Virus record (IMG/VR): IMGVR_UViG_3300031963_000048
Coordinates: 1-64,000 of that record
DNA length: 64,000 nucleotides
Direction: 5' to 3' (one strand)
Source of the DNA: a virus
Below the pieces are notes generated by a model. It was given only the letters and a program-made list of their open reading frames with translations. It was not told the DNA's origin and ran no database searches. Below are positions 33,179 to 40,578 of this stretch, piece after piece. Every line of letters begins with the position of its first letter. The first letter of the stretch is position 1. A program made the position numbers and the translations under genes.

Positions 33179-33364
33179 ATGAAACCTAACTTTCGTAAGG
33201 TATTGGAGATGGCACTGGAAGAAGGTGTCCGTTATGGATACAATCGTGCCCATAAACACGTAGAGAACCCACACGAAGATGCTGTGGTTGATTGTGTGGT
33301 TGATGGTGCGATGAACTCTCTGTATGAATGGTTTGACTTTGAGGAAAACAATAATGAGCAGTAA
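33179..33364 (+). CDS. small conserved protein
   Basis: 61 aa (MKPNFRKVLEMALEEGVRYG at the start; YNRAHKHVENP; DGAMNSLYEWFDFEENN). Helical with two His-rich turns. It overlaps the next start by 11 nt. Function unknown. Confidence 0.75.
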   Translation: MKPNFRKVLEMALEEGVRYGYNRAHKHVENPHEDAVVDCVVDGAMNSLYEWFDFEENNNEQ

Positions 33365-33527
33365 AACTTATCTACAATATGTCGCAATCCCTGCACTTGC
33401 GTTTTTTGTGTCCGCTATTGTATCATATAATCTGACACCAGAAAAAACACCACACCATACATCTACGGTCTCTGGATCTTCTGGTGACCTTAAATGCACT
33501 ACATCTTGTGTTATTAAAGAGCAATGA
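33354..33527 (+). CDS. small single-pass membrane protein
   Basis: 57 aa from the ATG at 33354 with GAGG upstream. Residues 8-26 (YVAIPALAFFVSAIVSYNL) form a membrane segment; a Thr/Ser-rich part and a CTTSC pair follow, likely outside the cytoplasm. Confidence 0.7.
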   Translation: MSSKTYLQYVAIPALAFFVSAIVSYNLTPEKTPHHTSTVSGSSGDLKCTTSCVIKEQ

Positions 33528-33811
33528 ATCTAATTAAATTTAAGCATCGCTATGACTTTGGACACGAAGTTTATGTTCAAGTTGTTAATATTAAACGATG
33601 GAGTTTGTTTCAGTTTTCTGTAAGTTGGAATGATTATCCTTCTTCACCTTATCTTCAGATTACAATGGGAAGTAATGGTCTTTTAGGTATTCTCTTCTGG
33701 GCATATAAGTTTGGGTTTGATATTGATTTGCTTTCCCGCACTTGGAGATGGGACCATTTAGAGGAAGTGGATGAAAAAGAGACTGATTATCTTGGAATGG
33801 ATGAGTGTTGA
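33524..33811 (+). CDS. conserved protein of unknown function
   Basis: 95 aa. Beta-rich start (HEVYVQVVNIKRWSLFQFSVSW), a hydrophobic middle (LLGILFWAYKFGFDIDLL) and acidic tail. ATGA overlap with the gene before. A membrane-edge location is possible from the middle segment. Confidence 0.73.
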   Translation: MNLIKFKHRYDFGHEVYVQVVNIKRWSLFQFSVSWNDYPSSPYLQITMGSNGLLGILFWAYKFGFDIDLLSRTWRWDHLEEVDEKETDYLGMDEC

Positions 33812-34176
33812 TGAAGAAAAAACTGAACTGGTTTGAGTATTACTTCGGACATTGTTTCCAGACTGGTTGGAGAGAGATCTGGAACAACTTTAAGATGTGG
33901 AGAGATCTCATCAGTGGAAACTATGCTGATTATGCTCTGCTGAAAAACGACGATCCATATGAAGAATGTTATCAGTGGTTCTGGTGCAGCATTAATATGG
34001 ATGAAACATATCCCAAAGAGTTTCTAGAATATCTGATGGAGATGTGTGATAGGATTGATCGTGGTGAAGAAAAGGTCTATCCACTTGATGAAGACTTTAT
34101 GAATAGACTTAAAGACCTTACTGGCGATGAGGACACTTTGGAAACTGGCACAGAGGACGTTGAAGACGCCTCCTGA
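33811..34176 (+). CDS. conserved acidic protein
   Basis: 121 aa from the ATG at 33811 (TGATG overlap); an in-frame GTG at 33805 is possible. Aromatic-rich N-terminus (WFEYYFGHCFQTGWREIWNNF) and acidic C-terminus. The TGGCACA element of the next promoter (34146) is inside its 3' end, encoding part of its C-terminal TGTEDVED. Confidence 0.72.
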   Translation: MKKKLNWFEYYFGHCFQTGWREIWNNFKMWRDLISGNYADYALLKNDDPYEECYQWFWCSINMDETYPKEFLEYLMEMCDRIDRGEEKVYPLDEDFMNRLKDLTGDEDTLETGTEDVEDAS

Positions 34177-34187
34177 TGCCCTATAAT
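34137..34187 (+). promoter_or_regulatory. TGGCACA-class early promoter
   Basis: TGGCACA at 34146 and TATAAT at 34182, 36 bp start to start, inside and after the preceding gene. Leader of 21 nt to the ATG at 34209. Confidence 0.75.
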
Positions 34188-34208
34188 ACCATTATACGAA
34201 ACGCCCCT

Positions 34209-34472
34209 ATGACTCTCAAAGAGAAGAAGGCACTACTCAAACGACTTGAGCAGGCAGGCACCACTTGTATGGATTGTGGTCAAACTTATGGTGTTTATTC
34301 AGTCGGTTGTTCATCTGTCTGGAATGGTAAATGTGGTGTCTGTGGTGAAGAAAAACGGGTGACTGAATCCCGTGATTTTGCTTACTTTATTACTGGTATT
34401 CGCAAACTGAAACTGGAGATCCAAAATGAGAAGAGTAACCGTAAGACCCAAAAGCAGCAAGGCGAAGAATAG
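34209..34472 (+). CDS. zinc-ribbon protein
   Basis: 87 aa from the ATG at 34209. The longer frame starting MPYNT at 34176 translates the -10 box and is rejected. Two CxxC pairs (CMDCG and CGVCGEE) with an extra CSS between them form a zinc ribbon; the C-terminus is a basic/glutamine-rich helix. Might bind nucleic acid. First gene of the 34209-35065 unit. Confidence 0.75.
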   Translation: MTLKEKKALLKRLEQAGTTCMDCGQTYGVYSVGCSSVWNGKCGVCGEEKRVTESRDFAYFITGIRKLKLEIQNEKSNRKTQKQQGEE

Positions 34473-34638
34473 ATTAGCAAATATCATGGGAAACAATCCT
34501 GTCTGTATTGTAGAGCAGGACACTGGTGGTGAGTTATTCTTGGCATCAGAAAACCGTAAATACTTTTTTTGGGTTAGTACAAGAACTGGAACTAATCGTT
34601 TCGGTGACAAATCTGATGCACACTGGGAGGTGCTCTAA
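34426..34638 (+). CDS. conserved small cyanophage protein
   Basis: 70 aa overlapping the zinc-ribbon gene by 47 nt. GGAG precedes the ATG. Basic N-terminus (MRRVTVRPKSSKAKNRLAN), then a beta domain with NPVCIVEQDTGGELFLASE and KYFFWVST. Similar small proteins recur in cyanophages. Function unknown. Confidence 0.78.
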   Translation: MRRVTVRPKSSKAKNRLANIMGNNPVCIVEQDTGGELFLASENRKYFFWVSTRTGTNRFGDKSDAHWEVL

Positions 34639-34814
34639 TGAATTACCTTTGTATTGTTGATGGACTCATAGAGTACGCTAGCACTTCTGAAAGTAGTTTT
34701 GCTCACTATCAGTTAGTGTATGCCGAAGAGCACAAAGATGCTGATGTTCAGTATCTGACTCTCACTGATGAAGAGTATGATGAAATGTTCCCTTATGAAG
34801 AGGAAGAAGAATGA
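34638..34814 (+). CDS. small acidic protein
   Basis: 58 aa. Starts MNYLCIVDGLIEYASTSESS and ends in a run of glutamates (PYEEEEE). Overlaps both neighbours (TAATG before, ATGA after). Function unknown. Confidence 0.75.
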   Translation: MNYLCIVDGLIEYASTSESSFAHYQLVYAEEHKDADVQYLTLTDEEYDEMFPYEEEEE

Positions 34815-35065
34815 GATTTCGTAACATAGAGTTTCGTTGGAGTAAAGTCAACAACAAGTATGAACTCGTCAAGTGGTATACTCACGACTCTGGTGATAGT
34901 TGCTATGTCGTTGCTTTCTTCAATAAAAGCACAGAAGGCTATGATATGAGAACCATCGGTACTAGGTTCTTTGAGGATAAAGATGCTTGGGTTGTAGGTA
35001 AATATGGTTTGGAGTTTCTAAATGCTATCTCTGCTATTCAAAAAGAGGAAGATGAACTGAAATAG
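34811..35065 (+). CDS. conserved protein of unknown function
   Basis: 84 aa. Beta-rich (FRNIEFRWSKVNNKYELVKWYTH, CYVVAFFNK) with a short helical acidic end (LEFLNAISAIQKEEDELK). Last gene before the next promoter/terminator module. Confidence 0.75.
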   Translation: MRFRNIEFRWSKVNNKYELVKWYTHDSGDSCYVVAFFNKSTEGYDMRTIGTRFFEDKDAWVVGKYGLEFLNAISAIQKEEDELK

Positions 35066-35070
35066 GACAC

Positions 35071-35121
35071 TTGAAGAACTGGCACAGGAGCATCCCACAG
35101 GTGCTCCTTTTGCCTTATAAT
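35071..35121 (+). promoter_or_regulatory. TGGCACA-class early promoter with hairpin
   Basis: TTGAAGAACTGGCACA (TGGCACA at 35080) and TATAAT (35116), 36 bp apart. A hairpin AGGAGCA/TGCTCCT followed by TTTG lies between and can end the upstream unit. Confidence 0.82.
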
Positions 35122-35142
35122 GACTTCATAAGAAACAAACCG

Positions 35143-35316
35143 ATGAACTACGAAACTGACATCATCATTCATCAGTATTCTTCTGATGGAGATTTTTATT
35201 ACAAACTCAAAGTCACAGATGTAATGAATATGGATTACTACTATGAGGGTAGTGCTCTAACTCTTGATAATGTTATGGAATGTATCCAACTTCACCTCAA
35301 ACAACACCAGAACTGA
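35143..35316 (+). CDS. small protein of unknown function
   Basis: 57 aa from the ATG at 35143; upstream in-frame codons run through the promoter. Beta-type start (YETDIIIHQYSSDGDFYYKLKV) and helical end. First gene of the 35143-36581 unit. Confidence 0.73.
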   Translation: MNYETDIIIHQYSSDGDFYYKLKVTDVMNMDYYYEGSALTLDNVMECIQLHLKQHQN

Positions 35317-35317
35317 A

Positions 35318-35548
35318 ATGAAACGCAACAACTTTGATTTTATGGATGCTTGGACTGTTTTGATTGTTGGTACTGTTGTTTTGGTTCTTCTTGCTGCTCC
35401 CATCACAGGAGTTATGAAAGTCATTACAACTCAACAAGCACTCAACGAACAGTGTGGGACTAACTACAACTTCTTCCAAGTTGCTACTGCGGGTGATAAT
35501 CTTTCCCGTCTTTGCCAAATCAAAAATCAAACTGTGACGATTAAATGA
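35318..35548 (+). CDS. small single-pass membrane protein
   Basis: 76 aa. Residues 11-32 (AWTVLIVGTVVLVLLAAPITGV) are a membrane helix; the C-terminal 45 residues contain two cysteines (NEQCGTNYN, SRLCQIKN) that could form a disulfide outside the cytoplasm. Starts 1 nt after the previous stop. Confidence 0.73.
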   Translation: MKRNNFDFMDAWTVLIVGTVVLVLLAAPITGVMKVITTQQALNEQCGTNYNFFQVATAGDNLSRLCQIKNQTVTIK

Positions 35549-35730
35549 GATACTACGAAAGTAGAACCTACGAACACCAGTGCGACTTTGATGCTAAAAA
35601 CAGAGCAGAAAAAGCATCACAAGATTACTACAAAAAGTGGATAAATCTTCGTAAAGAAGTTCGTAATCTTGTAAGAGAACAAAACCTCACCATTACTCCT
35701 GAATTTTCTAAACTGATTGGACTGAAATGA
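35545..35730 (+). CDS. small helical protein, paralogue of the gene at 39619
   Basis: 61 aa (MRYYESRTYEHQCDFDAKNR). The second half (RKEVRNLVREQNLTITPEF) is nearly identical to the 61-aa product at 39619-39804, including DNA identity over 35 nt, so the two are duplicates. Function unknown. ATGA overlaps at both ends. Confidence 0.8.
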   Translation: MRYYESRTYEHQCDFDAKNRAEKASQDYYKKWINLRKEVRNLVREQNLTITPEFSKLIGLK

Positions 35731-35939
35731 CTAACCACATCATTCCCAAAGTCGCATACATTCCTCTGGAATACCATATGTCTGTTGAAGATTTCTTGGA
35801 AGTTTGGAAGGATATGGAAATGGAAGATGAACCAACCCAAGAAGATTATGATACTTTTATTCTTGATAGGGGAAAATCGTATTTTTATGATATGAGAGGT
35901 GAGATTGAAAACAACATTCGTTTGATAGAGGACAACTGA
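35727..35939 (+). CDS. small acidic protein
   Basis: 70 aa (SVEDFLEVWKDMEMEDEPTQ in the middle; LDRGKSYFYDMRGEIENNIR near the end). Helical and acidic. ATGA overlap with the gene before. Function unknown. Confidence 0.73.
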   Translation: MTNHIIPKVAYIPLEYHMSVEDFLEVWKDMEMEDEPTQEDYDTFILDRGKSYFYDMRGEIENNIRLIEDN

Positions 35940-35940
35940 A

Positions 35941-36264
35941 ATGACTGCCTTCAATTACAAAGGATACGGACGCATCTACACTAATCCAGAAAACATTCAA
36001 GATGTAGAACAAATCATTCAAGAACTTGATGAGTTTGAGTGGGGTTATTATCCAGGAGGACTTGTAGCATCTTGGGATATGTATCCATATGTTGAGTATG
36101 TTGGTAAGTTTGAACTGAATGAAGACAAGTTCAAACAAATCTGTAAAGAACGAAACATTCCTGTTTTTGTCTTTAATGCTTATGATAATGACTATCCTCG
36201 TGGTTATGTTAAAACTTTGAATAGAGAAGAAATTCAACAACTTTCTTATGGAGAACTGAAATGA
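35941..36264 (+). CDS. conserved protein of unknown function
   Basis: 107 aa. A two-layer alpha/beta pattern is suggested by KGYGRIYTNPENIQDVEQII, GLVASWDMYPYVEYVGKFEL and NIPVFVFNAYDND. No catalytic motif recognised. Overlaps the next gene by 4 nt. Confidence 0.75.
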   Translation: MTAFNYKGYGRIYTNPENIQDVEQIIQELDEFEWGYYPGGLVASWDMYPYVEYVGKFELNEDKFKQICKERNIPVFVFNAYDNDYPRGYVKTLNREEIQQLSYGELK

Positions 36265-36581
36265 CTGAACGCATTCAAGTCAAAGAAACTCAACAATACT
36301 GGGGAGATTTTGACGGAACACTTGAAAGTATTATTGCCGCACTTCAAGCAGAGTTAGATGCTGGTTGGGTGGGACTTGAATATGAATGCGAACCATATGA
36401 GGATGGTGCCTATTATCTTTACAAGCATCGTGAAGAAACCGACAAAGAATACAATAAGAGAATGAAACAACTGGAGAAAGAAAAGGCAGAGAAAGAAAAA
36501 GCAAAGGAACGAAAACTTCAACAACTGAAGAAAGACCTTGCTTCTTTGAGTGATGCCGACAAAAAACTCTTGGGTATGTAG
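36261..36581 (+). CDS. protein with C-terminal coiled coil
   Basis: 106 aa. Residues 1-55 form a small domain (GTLESIIAALQAELDAGWVG, YEDGAYYLYKHR); residues 56-95 are a lysine/glutamate coiled coil (EKEKAEKEKAKERKLQQL) and the end is SDADKKLLGM. Last gene of its unit. Confidence 0.75.
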   Translation: MTERIQVKETQQYWGDFDGTLESIIAALQAELDAGWVGLEYECEPYEDGAYYLYKHREETDKEYNKRMKQLEKEKAEKEKAKERKLQQLKKDLASLSDADKKLLGM

Positions 36582-36586
36582 GACAC

Positions 36587-36637
36587 TTGAAGAACTGGCA
36601 CAGGGGATGCTCTGGATGCCTCTGGATGCCTTATAAT
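36587..36637 (+). promoter_or_regulatory. TGGCACA-class early promoter
   Basis: TTGAAGAACTGGCACA (TGGCACA 36596) and TATAAT (36632), 36 bp apart. Between them TCTGGATGCC occurs twice in tandem (36611-36630). The leader CATACACACAGACACCT is shared with the promoters at 37312 and 41996. Confidence 0.82.
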
Positions 36638-36662
36638 ACTCTCATACACACAGACACCTCTT

Positions 36663-36890
36663 ATGACAATTGAAATCACTAATCAAGTTCGTATTCAGGA
36701 ACACACTGATTTTTGGTACACCGTAGAAGACACTCACCTTGATGTAGGATTTGAAGGTTGTACCATTTCTTATTGGGAACTTCCTTCTGGTGTGAATACA
36801 AGTGAAAAACGAGTAAATCATATTTGTATGGAAAAAGAAGAAGCACTCGCAGTAGCAGACGCAATCTACAAACTCTTCAAAAAAGACTGA
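36663..36890 (+). CDS. conserved protein of unknown function
   Basis: 75 aa. Beta-rich (IEITNQVRIQEHTDFWYTVE, GCTISYWELPSG) and then a helix (KEEALAVADAIYKLFKK). First gene of the 36663-37260 unit. Confidence 0.74.
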   Translation: MTIEITNQVRIQEHTDFWYTVEDTHLDVGFEGCTISYWELPSGVNTSEKRVNHICMEKEEALAVADAIYKLFKKD

Positions 36891-37102
36891 TGAAAATCAT
36901 CGCACACACACCTCAAGGAACTTTTGAGAGTGTTGATTTTGAGAGTGTTGATAAAGAAGGTGATGAGCAAGATTATCTTGATGCTTGTAATCTTCTATCA
37001 AAAATTGGGGATGTGACCTACTTTACCTTTGAAACTGACAAGGGTAGTGTCTATTTTCCAAAACAACTTATTCAACAATCTGTATTTGTGATTGAAAAAT
37101 GA
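36890..37102 (+). CDS. small protein of unknown function
   Basis: 70 aa from the ATG at 36890 (TGATG overlap with the gene before). Starts MKIIAHTPQGTFESVDFESV. A FESVDFESVD duplication is visible. Function unknown. Confidence 0.72.
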   Translation: MKIIAHTPQGTFESVDFESVDKEGDEQDYLDACNLLSKIGDVTYFTFETDKGSVYFPKQLIQQSVFVIEK

Positions 37103-37260
37103 CTGACGAACAAATCCTACAACTTGTAAAAGAACATTTTGAAGAAGATTGGGATGAGAATGATGGTTGGGAGTATTCTGGAAACTTTGATGCCTTTGTG
37201 AAGTTTGCCCAAGAAATCTATGATAAGGCTTATGATGATGGTTGCTTCGACAATTATTGA
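37099..37260 (+). CDS. MTDEQIL-family small protein
   Basis: 53 aa: MTDEQILQLVKEHFEEDW, later FVKFAQEIYDKAYDDG. The start MT(D/N)EQIL and the later FA-x-I-x2-x-GY segment recur at 40579, 40778 and 42025, so this is one member of a local paralogue family. Function unknown. Confidence 0.75.
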   Translation: MTDEQILQLVKEHFEEDWDENDGWEYSGNFDAFVKFAQEIYDKAYDDGCFDNY

Positions 37261-37266
37261 GGACAC

Positions 37267-37317
37267 TTGAAGAACTGGCACAGGGGATGCTCTGGGTGCC
37301 TCTGGATGCCCTATAAT
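37267..37317 (+). promoter_or_regulatory. TGGCACA-class early promoter
   Basis: TTGAAGAACTGGCACA (TGGCACA 37276) and TATAAT (37312), 36 bp apart; GGCAC can pair with GTGCC downstream. Follows the previous stop directly. Confidence 0.82.
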
Positions 37318-37342
37318 ACTCTTATACACACAGACACCTGAA

Positions 37343-37528
37343 ATGACTAATCTTCTTCAAAACTATACTCTTGAAGATTTCGTCAAATGTCGTAATCAAA
37401 AAGAATGGATTTGTGATGAATGTAGAAATTGTGGTGATAGAGATTGTTGCTCTGGAAATCACATAATGTTTAGAGTTCCTAAAACTGATGATTGTCTCTG
37501 TTCTATTTGTATGAGTAAATTGAAATGA
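37343..37528 (+). CDS. cysteine-rich zinc-binding protein
   Basis: 61 aa with nine cysteines arranged in CxxC-type pairs (CDECRNCGDRDCC, then CLCSIC). Such density suggests two zinc sites. First gene of the long unit 37343-40513. Function unknown. Confidence 0.76.
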   Translation: MTNLLQNYTLEDFVKCRNQKEWICDECRNCGDRDCCSGNHIMFRVPKTDDCLCSICMSKLK

Positions 37529-37722
37529 AACTTTCATATAATCTCAAACAGTTTTGGTTGCGAAGATTGATGTGGAGATGGTGTTTTGATTGGTGGTTTA
37601 GAGTAATGTATCCTCACATTTATTATAGTGAATATGGTAAAAGGTATGAGGAATATGTGAGTGATGATGATATGTTGTGGTTTTGGAACTATCTAAACAA
37701 CTTTGATAATGAGGTATTATGA
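37525..37722 (+). CDS. small aromatic-rich protein
   Basis: 65 aa, with many Trp/Tyr/Phe residues (WLRRLMWRWCFDWWFRVMYP). The basic, aromatic helix could lie on a membrane surface. ATGA overlap with the gene before. Function unknown. Confidence 0.73.
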   Translation: MKLSYNLKQFWLRRLMWRWCFDWWFRVMYPHIYYSEYGKRYEEYVSDDDMLWFWNYLNNFDNEVL

Positions 37723-37919
37723 CTTTACTTGAAACACTGAATGAAGTGAGTTGGGATTGGTCTTCAATGGAACAATCTTCCCCACAAACAATTGCTTCTG
37801 CTGTTCTTCAATATTTGATTGATGAGCATAGTGAAGTTAGAGGAACTGGACGAGTTGATAAGAAATCTCAAGTAGTATCCGTCAAAACTCTTATGAAACT
37901 TATTGAGGAACTGAAATGA
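37719..37919 (+). CDS. small protein of unknown function
   Basis: 66 aa, helical (MTLLETLNEVSWDWSSMEQS; VVSVKTLMKLIEELK). Overlaps both neighbours by 4 nt (ATGA). Confidence 0.73.
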   Translation: MTLLETLNEVSWDWSSMEQSSPQTIASAVLQYLIDEHSEVRGTGRVDKKSQVVSVKTLMKLIEELK

Positions 37920-38248
37920 AAGTTTATTCACTCTATCACAACGACACTTATGTTGCTTCCTTTCCAAATAAGGAAGATGCTATTTTCTATGGTAAGCAGT
38001 TCTATGAGGATGGATGGTCTTGTAATATTGTAGAAGAGTATTTGAGTAAATCTCCACTCACTTATATTCCTCCTTATACTTCTCTCACTCCTCAACAAAC
38101 CATTCCTTGTAATCCTGGTATTTCTCCTAATATTACAAAGTTGGTTCATACTGCTCAACCTAATGACCCAAAACCTCATTTTGATACTTATGGTGGAGTG
38201 AAAGCAGAACCTTATAAAGATGTGAGAGCAAATTGGGAGAAGAAATGA
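37916..38248 (+). CDS. conserved protein with proline-rich C-terminus
   Basis: 110 aa. The N-terminal 45 residues look like a small alpha/beta domain (VYSLYHNDTYVASFPNKEDAI); the rest is proline/threonine-rich (TYIPPYTSLTPQQTIPCNPG). Function unknown. Confidence 0.72.
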   Translation: MKVYSLYHNDTYVASFPNKEDAIFYGKQFYEDGWSCNIVEEYLSKSPLTYIPPYTSLTPQQTIPCNPGISPNITKLVHTAQPNDPKPHFDTYGGVKAEPYKDVRANWEKK

Positions 38249-38391
38249 CTTACGAAGTTCAAACTTGGGATGACGCAGATAAAACTGTGTATTATGAAAC
38301 CGTAAAGGATGCGATTGACTATGAGGATGCTCGTGATATAATTGTAGAGAAGTATCCAAATCGTAAAGTAATTGCTGTGATTAGAAAATGA
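38245..38391 (+). CDS. small alpha/beta protein
   Basis: 48 aa: MTYEVQTWDDADKTVYYETV, then ARDIIVEKYPNRKVIAVIRK. Its shape (strand, helix, strand) is like the 47-aa protein at 31948, which also ends in a KVI(G/A)V strand. Function unknown. Confidence 0.74.
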   Translation: MTYEVQTWDDADKTVYYETVKDAIDYEDARDIIVEKYPNRKVIAVIRK

Positions 38392-38747
38392 ATTTACTTG
38401 AAACACTTGAATACTTTCTCACAGAAACCGCAGCAGATATGGATGGTTTGTCTTGGGAAATCCGTGAGGAAACTAACTTTGAAGACAATAACATAGAACA
38501 TTTGACTGAATGTTATGATTTTCAAAAAGAACTTTATGATAATCTCAAACAACTCAAACTGATGATTGAAGAAAAAGACCCAGTAAAACAAATCCTCAAC
38601 GACCCTGATGATGAACTGATTGAAAAGTTTGTGGAAAAGAAAAAAGAAGTTAATGATAAACTGATTGAGAATGTGCTAAAATGGTCTGATAAAGTTTTAG
38701 ATGGTATTGATTTGAATGAAAAACTACCCGATGAAGAAAATGACTGA
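38388..38747 (+). CDS. helical acidic protein
   Basis: 119 aa, all-helical and acidic (FLTETAADMDGLSWEIREE; EKFVEKKKEVNDKLIENVL). ATGA overlap with the gene before and an 8-nt overlap with the next. Function unknown. Confidence 0.74.
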   Translation: MNLLETLEYFLTETAADMDGLSWEIREETNFEDNNIEHLTECYDFQKELYDNLKQLKLMIEEKDPVKQILNDPDDELIEKFVEKKKEVNDKLIENVLKWSDKVLDGIDLNEKLPDEEND

Positions 38748-38916
38748 ACCAACAGACACAGAAATCCTTGAATTTCTACTCAATCAATTTCATCCACACA
38801 ATCTCCAAATGAATGGTGAAAGTGATTGGAAATTTATGAGTAGTGGATTTCCTATGAATAAAGCAAAAGGTAAAAGTGCCCGTGATGCTGTGATTACTGC
38901 TATGAGGGCAAAATGA
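38740..38916 (+). CDS. small protein of unknown function
   Basis: 58 aa from the ATG at 38740; in-frame ATGs at 38716 and 38731 would enlarge the overlap. C-terminus GKSARDAVITAMRAK looks like a helix with conserved small residues. Function unknown. Confidence 0.7.
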   Translation: MTEPTDTEILEFLLNQFHPHNLQMNGESDWKFMSSGFPMNKAKGKSARDAVITAMRAK

Positions 38917-39455
38917 CTGAAAAAATAGGATACAAACTCAATCCAAAGAAACTTGTGGGAGCACCTCAAAGTATTCTTCCTTTTATTTGTGGTGCTTTTT
39001 ATTACACCGAAGAGTTTGAGTATTTTGATGTAATCAAACCTTATCTTGATATTCCTGAACCACGCAAGTCATTAGAAGAAATCCAACAAGAACTTGATGA
39101 GAAGATTGAGAAACTGATTGAGAAAACTCATCTTGAATATAGGATAGGGCACAATTGGTTGTATAAGAAAAAAAGGTATGAGGAGTTCTGTAAGAAACAG
39201 GATGAGGACTTTGAGTATGCCCGTGAGAATGGATTTTTCCCACTCAAATATACATTAGATTACTCTAAAATTTCTGTTTTTGGTGATGGTAGTAATATTA
39301 CTTCCAGTTTTGTAATTAAACAAGGAAATAAACACGAAGGTTATTATACGATTGGAAATGGTTATTTGAGGTTCTATATGCCTTATAAACCAAATGCTAT
39401 TACTCGTTGGTTTATGGATAAATGTCTTTCTATTAGATGGGTGGATGAGAAATGA
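38913..39455 (+). CDS. unknown protein
   Basis: 180 aa. A central helical segment (RKSLEEIQQELDEKIEKLIE) is flanked by mixed regions (LPFICGAFYYTEEFEYFDVI; YLRFYMPYKPNAITRWFMDK). No motif recognised. ATGA overlaps at both ends. Confidence 0.73.
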   Translation: MTEKIGYKLNPKKLVGAPQSILPFICGAFYYTEEFEYFDVIKPYLDIPEPRKSLEEIQQELDEKIEKLIEKTHLEYRIGHNWLYKKKRYEEFCKKQDEDFEYARENGFFPLKYTLDYSKISVFGDGSNITSSFVIKQGNKHEGYYTIGNGYLRFYMPYKPNAITRWFMDKCLSIRWVDEK

Positions 39456-39622
39456 AATACCCCCAATCAGTAAATAAATCTATCTTCATTAGAGAAGTGT
39501 ATGAAGACACTTATGAAACCCCATATGACTATATTGTAGATACTATGATTTGGGAAAATCGTGTTGATGAACTTCATACTATTTGGTGTAAAGGTAAAAC
39601 ACCAAAGGTGGATGAGAAATGA
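39452..39622 (+). CDS. small protein of unknown function
   Basis: 56 aa: MKYPQSVNKSIFIREVYEDT, then YIVDTMIWENRVDELHTIW. ATGA overlap with the gene before and with the MRYY-family gene after it. Confidence 0.7.
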   Translation: MKYPQSVNKSIFIREVYEDTYETPYDYIVDTMIWENRVDELHTIWCKGKTPKVDEK

Positions 39623-39804
39623 GATACTACGAAACCAGAACTTACGAGCACCAAAAGGACTTTGATGAAAAGAACCGAGCACAAAAGTATCTCACAGAAT
39701 ACCGAGATAAGTATCTTCATCTCCGTAAAGAAGTTCGTAATCTTGTAAGAGAACAAAACCTTACTATCACTCCTGATTTTGCTAAACTGATTGGATTGAA
39801 ATGA
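39619..39804 (+). CDS. small helical protein, paralogue of the gene at 35545
   Basis: 61 aa (MRYYETRTYEHQKDFDEKNR; RKEVRNLVREQNLTITPDF). About three quarters of residues match the product at 35545-35730, 4 kb upstream. Both begin in an ATGA overlap, so whole gene cassettes seem to be duplicated or exchanged. Confidence 0.8.
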   Translation: MRYYETRTYEHQKDFDEKNRAQKYLTEYRDKYLHLRKEVRNLVREQNLTITPDFAKLIGLK

Positions 39805-39938
39805 CTAAACCAACAGATGAAGAACTTGATGGATTTATTGAAGGTTATTTGAGTGATGGTATGGATTGGTGGTATGATGAAGAAATCGTAAGAGGACTTG
39901 CTCGTGCTTTACTTGAACATTTTGGTGATAAAGAATGA
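39801..39938 (+). CDS. small acidic protein
   Basis: 45 aa: MTKPTDEELDGFIEGYLSDG, then IVRGLARALLEHFGDKE. Helical. The start resembles the MT-x-P-TD-x-E start of the gene at 38740. ATGA overlaps at both ends. Confidence 0.68.
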   Translation: MTKPTDEELDGFIEGYLSDGMDWWYDEEIVRGLARALLEHFGDKE

Positions 39939-40039
39939 CCCACCCATCTTATCGTTGTCCTAAATGCGGAGATATGATAGGATATATTGGAAGGTTCTTT
40001 CAGTTTCTTCGTATTCCATTACATCGGTGTAAGAAATGA
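39935..40039 (+). CDS. very small zinc-ribbon-like protein
   Basis: 34 aa: MTHPSYRCPKCGDMIGYIGR, then LRIPLHRCKK. CPKCG and a later H-x-C could bind zinc. Included because it fills the space between overlapping neighbours with ATGA joins on both sides. Confidence 0.58.
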   Translation: MTHPSYRCPKCGDMIGYIGRFFQFLRIPLHRCKK

Positions 40040-40224
40040 CTAACAAGAAAGACACTTGGAAGAAATGGAACATCTATACTTCAATTCATCTCTTTGAGTA
40101 TTGTGTGTATTCTTGGAGTAATCATATGTGGAACCATATTCACGGATTTGAAGATGAAGAAAGAATGAGAGAATTGTTCTGGTATTATTTGAACTACGGA
40201 CACGCAAACACTTATTATGACTAA
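40036..40224 (+). CDS. small aromatic-rich protein
   Basis: 62 aa, tryptophan/tyrosine/histidine-rich (WKKWNIYTSIHLFEYCVYSW; RELFWYYLNYGHANTYYD). Compare the aromatic protein at 37525, which has a similar end (WFWNYLNNFDN). Overlaps both neighbours. Confidence 0.72.
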   Translation: MTNKKDTWKKWNIYTSIHLFEYCVYSWSNHMWNHIHGFEDEERMRELFWYYLNYGHANTYYD

Positions 40225-40513
40225 TCCTCTCCTACAAAAATATGAAGAACTCTACGGAAAGAAAGAAGAACCAAAACCAGATTATTATAAGGGTGAAAAG
40301 TCATACGCAGAAGAACTGGAAGAACTTCGGGATACTTCTACTATTCCAATCACAAAACTCACCTGTTATGATAATGAGAGTTTGAATGATGGTTTCTTAC
40401 AAATTGCAGAAAAGTTAAAAAACAAAGAGGCACAAGTATATTCTATGAATATGAATATAGACCATTCAAGTCGCACAAGAAGAATTACCTTTGAGGTGTG
40501 GGACAATTTTTGA
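40217..40513 (+). CDS. unknown protein
   Basis: 98 aa. Charged N-terminal half (YEELYGKKEEPKPDYYKGEK) and a C-terminal alpha/beta half (LQIAEKLKNKEAQVYSMNMN; TRRITFEVWDNF). Last gene of the 37343-40513 unit; the next promoter element begins inside its last codons. Confidence 0.72.
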   Translation: MTNPLLQKYEELYGKKEEPKPDYYKGEKSYAEELEELRDTSTIPITKLTCYDNESLNDGFLQIAEKLKNKEAQVYSMNMNIDHSSRTRRITFEVWDNF

Positions 40514-40557
40514 ACTGGCACAAGGACTCCCCAAAGTCCCTGAAAATGCCTTATAAT
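40507..40557 (+). promoter_or_regulatory. TGGCACA-class early promoter with hairpin
   Basis: TGGCACA (40516) and TATAAT (40552), 36 bp apart. GGACT/AGTCC can form a hairpin between. Serves 40579-41953. Confidence 0.78.
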
Positions 40558-40578
40558 ACTCTCATAAGCAACCAACCG

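Noticed and set aside
34176-34208. ORF starts reading MPYNT(I/K/L)IRN at 34176, 49921 and 52600
   Set aside because: The codons ATG CCC TAT AAT translate the TGCCCTATAAT promoter box. Real starts are the ATGs after the leader.
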